Shown in pieces: positions 62,501-64,000 of a stretch of 64,000 nucleotides of DNA. The position numbers were made by a program, and so were the translations under genes. The DNA is from Pigmentiphaga litoralis. Its GTDB lineage: Bacteria; Pseudomonadota; Gammaproteobacteria; Burkholderiales; Burkholderiaceae_B. The stretch is taken from contig NZ_BMXQ01000002.1 of the NCBI RefSeq assembly GCF_014651835.1, positions 372,001 to 436,000 of the forward strand, given 5' to 3'. How positions within the stretch are numbered: position 1 is the first letter of the stretch; each line of letters starts with the position of its first letter. The notes beneath the pieces were generated by a model, which ran no database searches, was not told the origin of the DNA, and saw only the letters and a list, made by a program, of their open reading frames with translations.

Positions 62501-63784
62501 ATGAATCTCGTTATTGCGACCCCGCAAGGCCTGTATTGCCCACCCGGCGATTTCTACATCGACCCGTGGCGGCCGGTTGACCGTGCCGTGATCACGCATG
62601 CCCATGCCGACCATGCACGGCGTGGGCACCGTCACTATCTGGCCGCGGCGCCGGGTGAGGGGGTACTGCGGTCCCGCATGGGCGAGATCTCGCTGGATGC
62701 CTTGCCCTATGGTCAGAAGGTCGTGCACAACGGCGTGACCATCTCGCTGCACCCGGCCGGCCACGTGCTGGGATCGTCGCAGGTGCGCATTGAATACCGC
62801 GGTGAAGTCTGGGTCGCATCGGGCGACTACAAGATCGGCACCGATCCCACCTGCCTGCCGTTCGAGCCGGTGCGCTGCCACACCTTCATCACCGAATCGA
62901 CCTTTGGCCTGCCCATCTACCGGTGGCAAAGCGACGACGACCTGTTTGCCGAGATCAACGCCTGGTGGCGCGACAACGCCGACGCCGGGCGTGCCTCCGT
63001 GGTGTATGCGTACGCCTTTGGCAAGGCGCAGCGGGTGATCGCGGGCGTGGACCCATCGATCGGCACGATTGTGATCCATGGCGCGGTGGATCCCCTCAAC
63101 ACGGCCTATCGCGCCGCGGGCGTGCCGCTGCCGCCTGCGTTCAAGGTGACGGATATCGAGGACAAGGCACTGCTGCGGCGTTGCCTGGTTGTTGCGCCGC
63201 CGTCGGCCCAGGGCACGCCGTGGCTGCGGCGGTTTGGTGAATATTCCGATGGTTTTGCCAGCGGCTGGATGCAGGTGCGCGGCGCGCAGCGGCGGCGCGG
63301 GGTCGATCGTGGCTTTGTCATGTCGGATCACGCGGACTGGCCCGGGCTGCAGTACGCCATCAAGGAAAGCGGCGCCGACACGGTGTATGTGACGCACGGC
63401 AGCGTGGGGCCGATGGTGCGGTGGCTGACCGAGCAAGGCTATGAGGCGCTGTCCTTCACAACGGAATACGGCGATGAGGAAGACGACGCGCAGGCCGGTG
63501 GGGATGCGGCACCGGCTGAACCAGAAGCCGAGCCGGCCGGGGGCGCGGCGTCGGATACGGCGGAGGTGGATGCTGCAAATGCGGATGCCGCAGGGGTTGA
63601 TACCGCAGGGGTTGATACCGCAGGGGTTGTTGCCGCAGCGGGCAGTGCGGCGTCCATCGTGGATGCTGGCAAGCAGCCTGAAGCCACTTTGAACGCGCCG
63701 TCCGACGTGCTTGAAGCGGTGACCGAACTGAAGGCGCCCATGGCGAAGGATGCCGCGCCCAACGAGCCTGGCACCTCGTCATGA
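62501..63784 (+). CDS. Ligase-associated MBL-fold DNA exonuclease
   Basis: A 427-residue metallo-beta-lactamase/beta-CASP nuclease. The zinc motif is H33-A-H35-A-D37-H38. Other family features are PAGHVLGSSQVRIEY, ASGDYKIGTDPTC, and SDHADWPGLQYA. These enzymes are encoded with an ATP-dependent DNA ligase, as here (4-base overlap). The last ~110 residues are a low-complexity acidic/Ala tail not needed for the fold, with a 15-base unit (CCGCAGGGGTTGATA, 63588-63632) repeated twice exactly and once with two changes, encoding GVDTA units. Confidence 0.92.
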   Translation: MNLVIATPQGLYCPPGDFYIDPWRPVDRAVITHAHADHARRGHRHYLAAAPGEGVLRSRMGEISLDALPYGQKVVHNGVTISLHPAGHVLGSSQVRIEYRGEVWVASGDYKIGTDPTCLPFEPVRCHTFITESTFGLPIYRWQSDDDLFAEINAWWRDNADAGRASVVYAYAFGKAQRVIAGVDPSIGTIVIHGAVDPLNTAYRAAGVPLPPAFKVTDIEDKALLRRCLVVAPPSAQGTPWLRRFGEYSDGFASGWMQVRGAQRRRGVDRGFVMSDHADWPGLQYAIKESGADTVYVTHGSVGPMVRWLTEQGYEALSFTTEYGDEEDDAQAGGDAAPAEPEAEPAGGAASDTAEVDAANADAAGVDTAGVDTAGVVAAAGSAASIVDAGKQPEATLNAPSDVLEAVTELKAPMAKDAAPNEPGTSS

Positions 63785-64000
63785 AAGCGTTTGTCGACCT
63801 CTATACGGCGCTTGACAGCACGACGTCGAGCAAGAACAAGCTCAAGGCGCTGACCGACTACTTCCGCGCCGTCCCGCCCGAAGACGGCGCCTGGGCAGTC
63901 TACTTTCTGGCCGGCGGCAAGCCGCGGCAGATCATCCCGGTCAAGTTCCTGCGCGAATTCGCGCGCGAAGCGGCCGGCATTCCTGAATGGCTGTTTGACG
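63781..64000 (+). CDS. ATP-dependent DNA ligase, N-terminal part (cut by window edge)
   Basis: The first 73 residues (MKAFVDLYTALDSTTSSKNKL, then ALTDYFRAVPPEDGAWAVYFL) match the N-terminal DNA-binding domain of bacterial ATP-dependent ligases encoded with MBL exonucleases. Catalytic residues lie beyond the window. The ATG overlaps the exonuclease stop (ATGA). In known cassettes a Lhr-type helicase and a phosphoesterase follow. Confidence 0.88.
   Translation, partial: MKAFVDLYTALDSTTSSKNKLKALTDYFRAVPPEDGAWAVYFLAGGKPRQIIPVKFLREFAREAAGIPEWLFD

Noticed and set aside
63588-63632. Tandem repeat as a CRISPR or integration feature
   Set aside because: Units are 15 bases, contiguous, in frame and inside the exonuclease coding tail.

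Overview
The window is GC-rich chromosomal DNA from a beta-proteobacterium, most likely Burkholderiales near Alcaligenaceae (Bordetella/Achromobacter-like). This is inferred from four stand-alone Bug/TctC periplasmic solute receptors, many LysR regulators next to small catabolic operons, and conserved neighbourhoods (darP with divergent pmbA; yhdP with a nitrilase and tldD; glcDEF). No rRNA, tRNA, CRISPR array, insertion sequence or prophage was recognised. Genes are dense and most starts are supported by a ribosome binding site or a 4-base overlap.

Layout. 0-4 kb: the 5' part of nirB (minus), with a consensus sigma-54 promoter and a terminator-like leader hairpin, divergent from a marR-FUSC exporter operon. 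4-12 kb: a LysR regulator divergent from a six-gene catabolic set (fumarylpyruvate-hydrolase-like protein, Bug receptor, zeta glutathione transferase/maleylpyruvate isomerase, aldehyde dehydrogenase, ThDP enzyme, second Bug receptor). 12-14.5 kb: two overlapping paralogous class A beta-lactamase-fold serine hydrolases. 14.6-20 kb: housekeeping genes (universal stress protein, esterase, mog, darP, pmbA, ndh). 20-26 kb: a second LysR-controlled catabolic operon built around a single polypeptide that fuses a flavin aromatic hydroxylase to an extradiol ring-cleavage dioxygenase, between a Bug receptor and a fumarylacetoacetate-hydrolase-family protein. 26-38 kb: moaC, bepA, an acetyltransferase, another Bug receptor, two uncharacterised genes, a second ThDP enzyme with a LysR neighbour, a YheT hydrolase, a SnoaL-like protein, purU, a zinc-finger protein and ilvE. 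38-50 kb: azlCD, glnE, yhdP, a nitrilase-family amidase and tldD. 49-54 kb: a pqi operon with PqiA split into two genes, then an RluF-like pseudouridine synthase. 55-58 kb: an alpha/beta hydrolase, then a DAHP synthase (aroG) behind a Phe/Tyr-rich leader peptide and a complete attenuator, then a cobalamin adenosyltransferase. 58-64 kb: glcDEF, then the start of a ligase-associated DNA repair cassette (MBL exonuclease and ATP-dependent DNA ligase, cut by the window edge).

The strongest items for a second look are the hydroxylase-dioxygenase fusion and its operon (20.1-25.8 kb), the aromatic-amino-acid attenuator before aroG (56.16-56.30 kb), and the sigma-54 promoter plus leader hairpin before nirB (0.8-0.93 kb).
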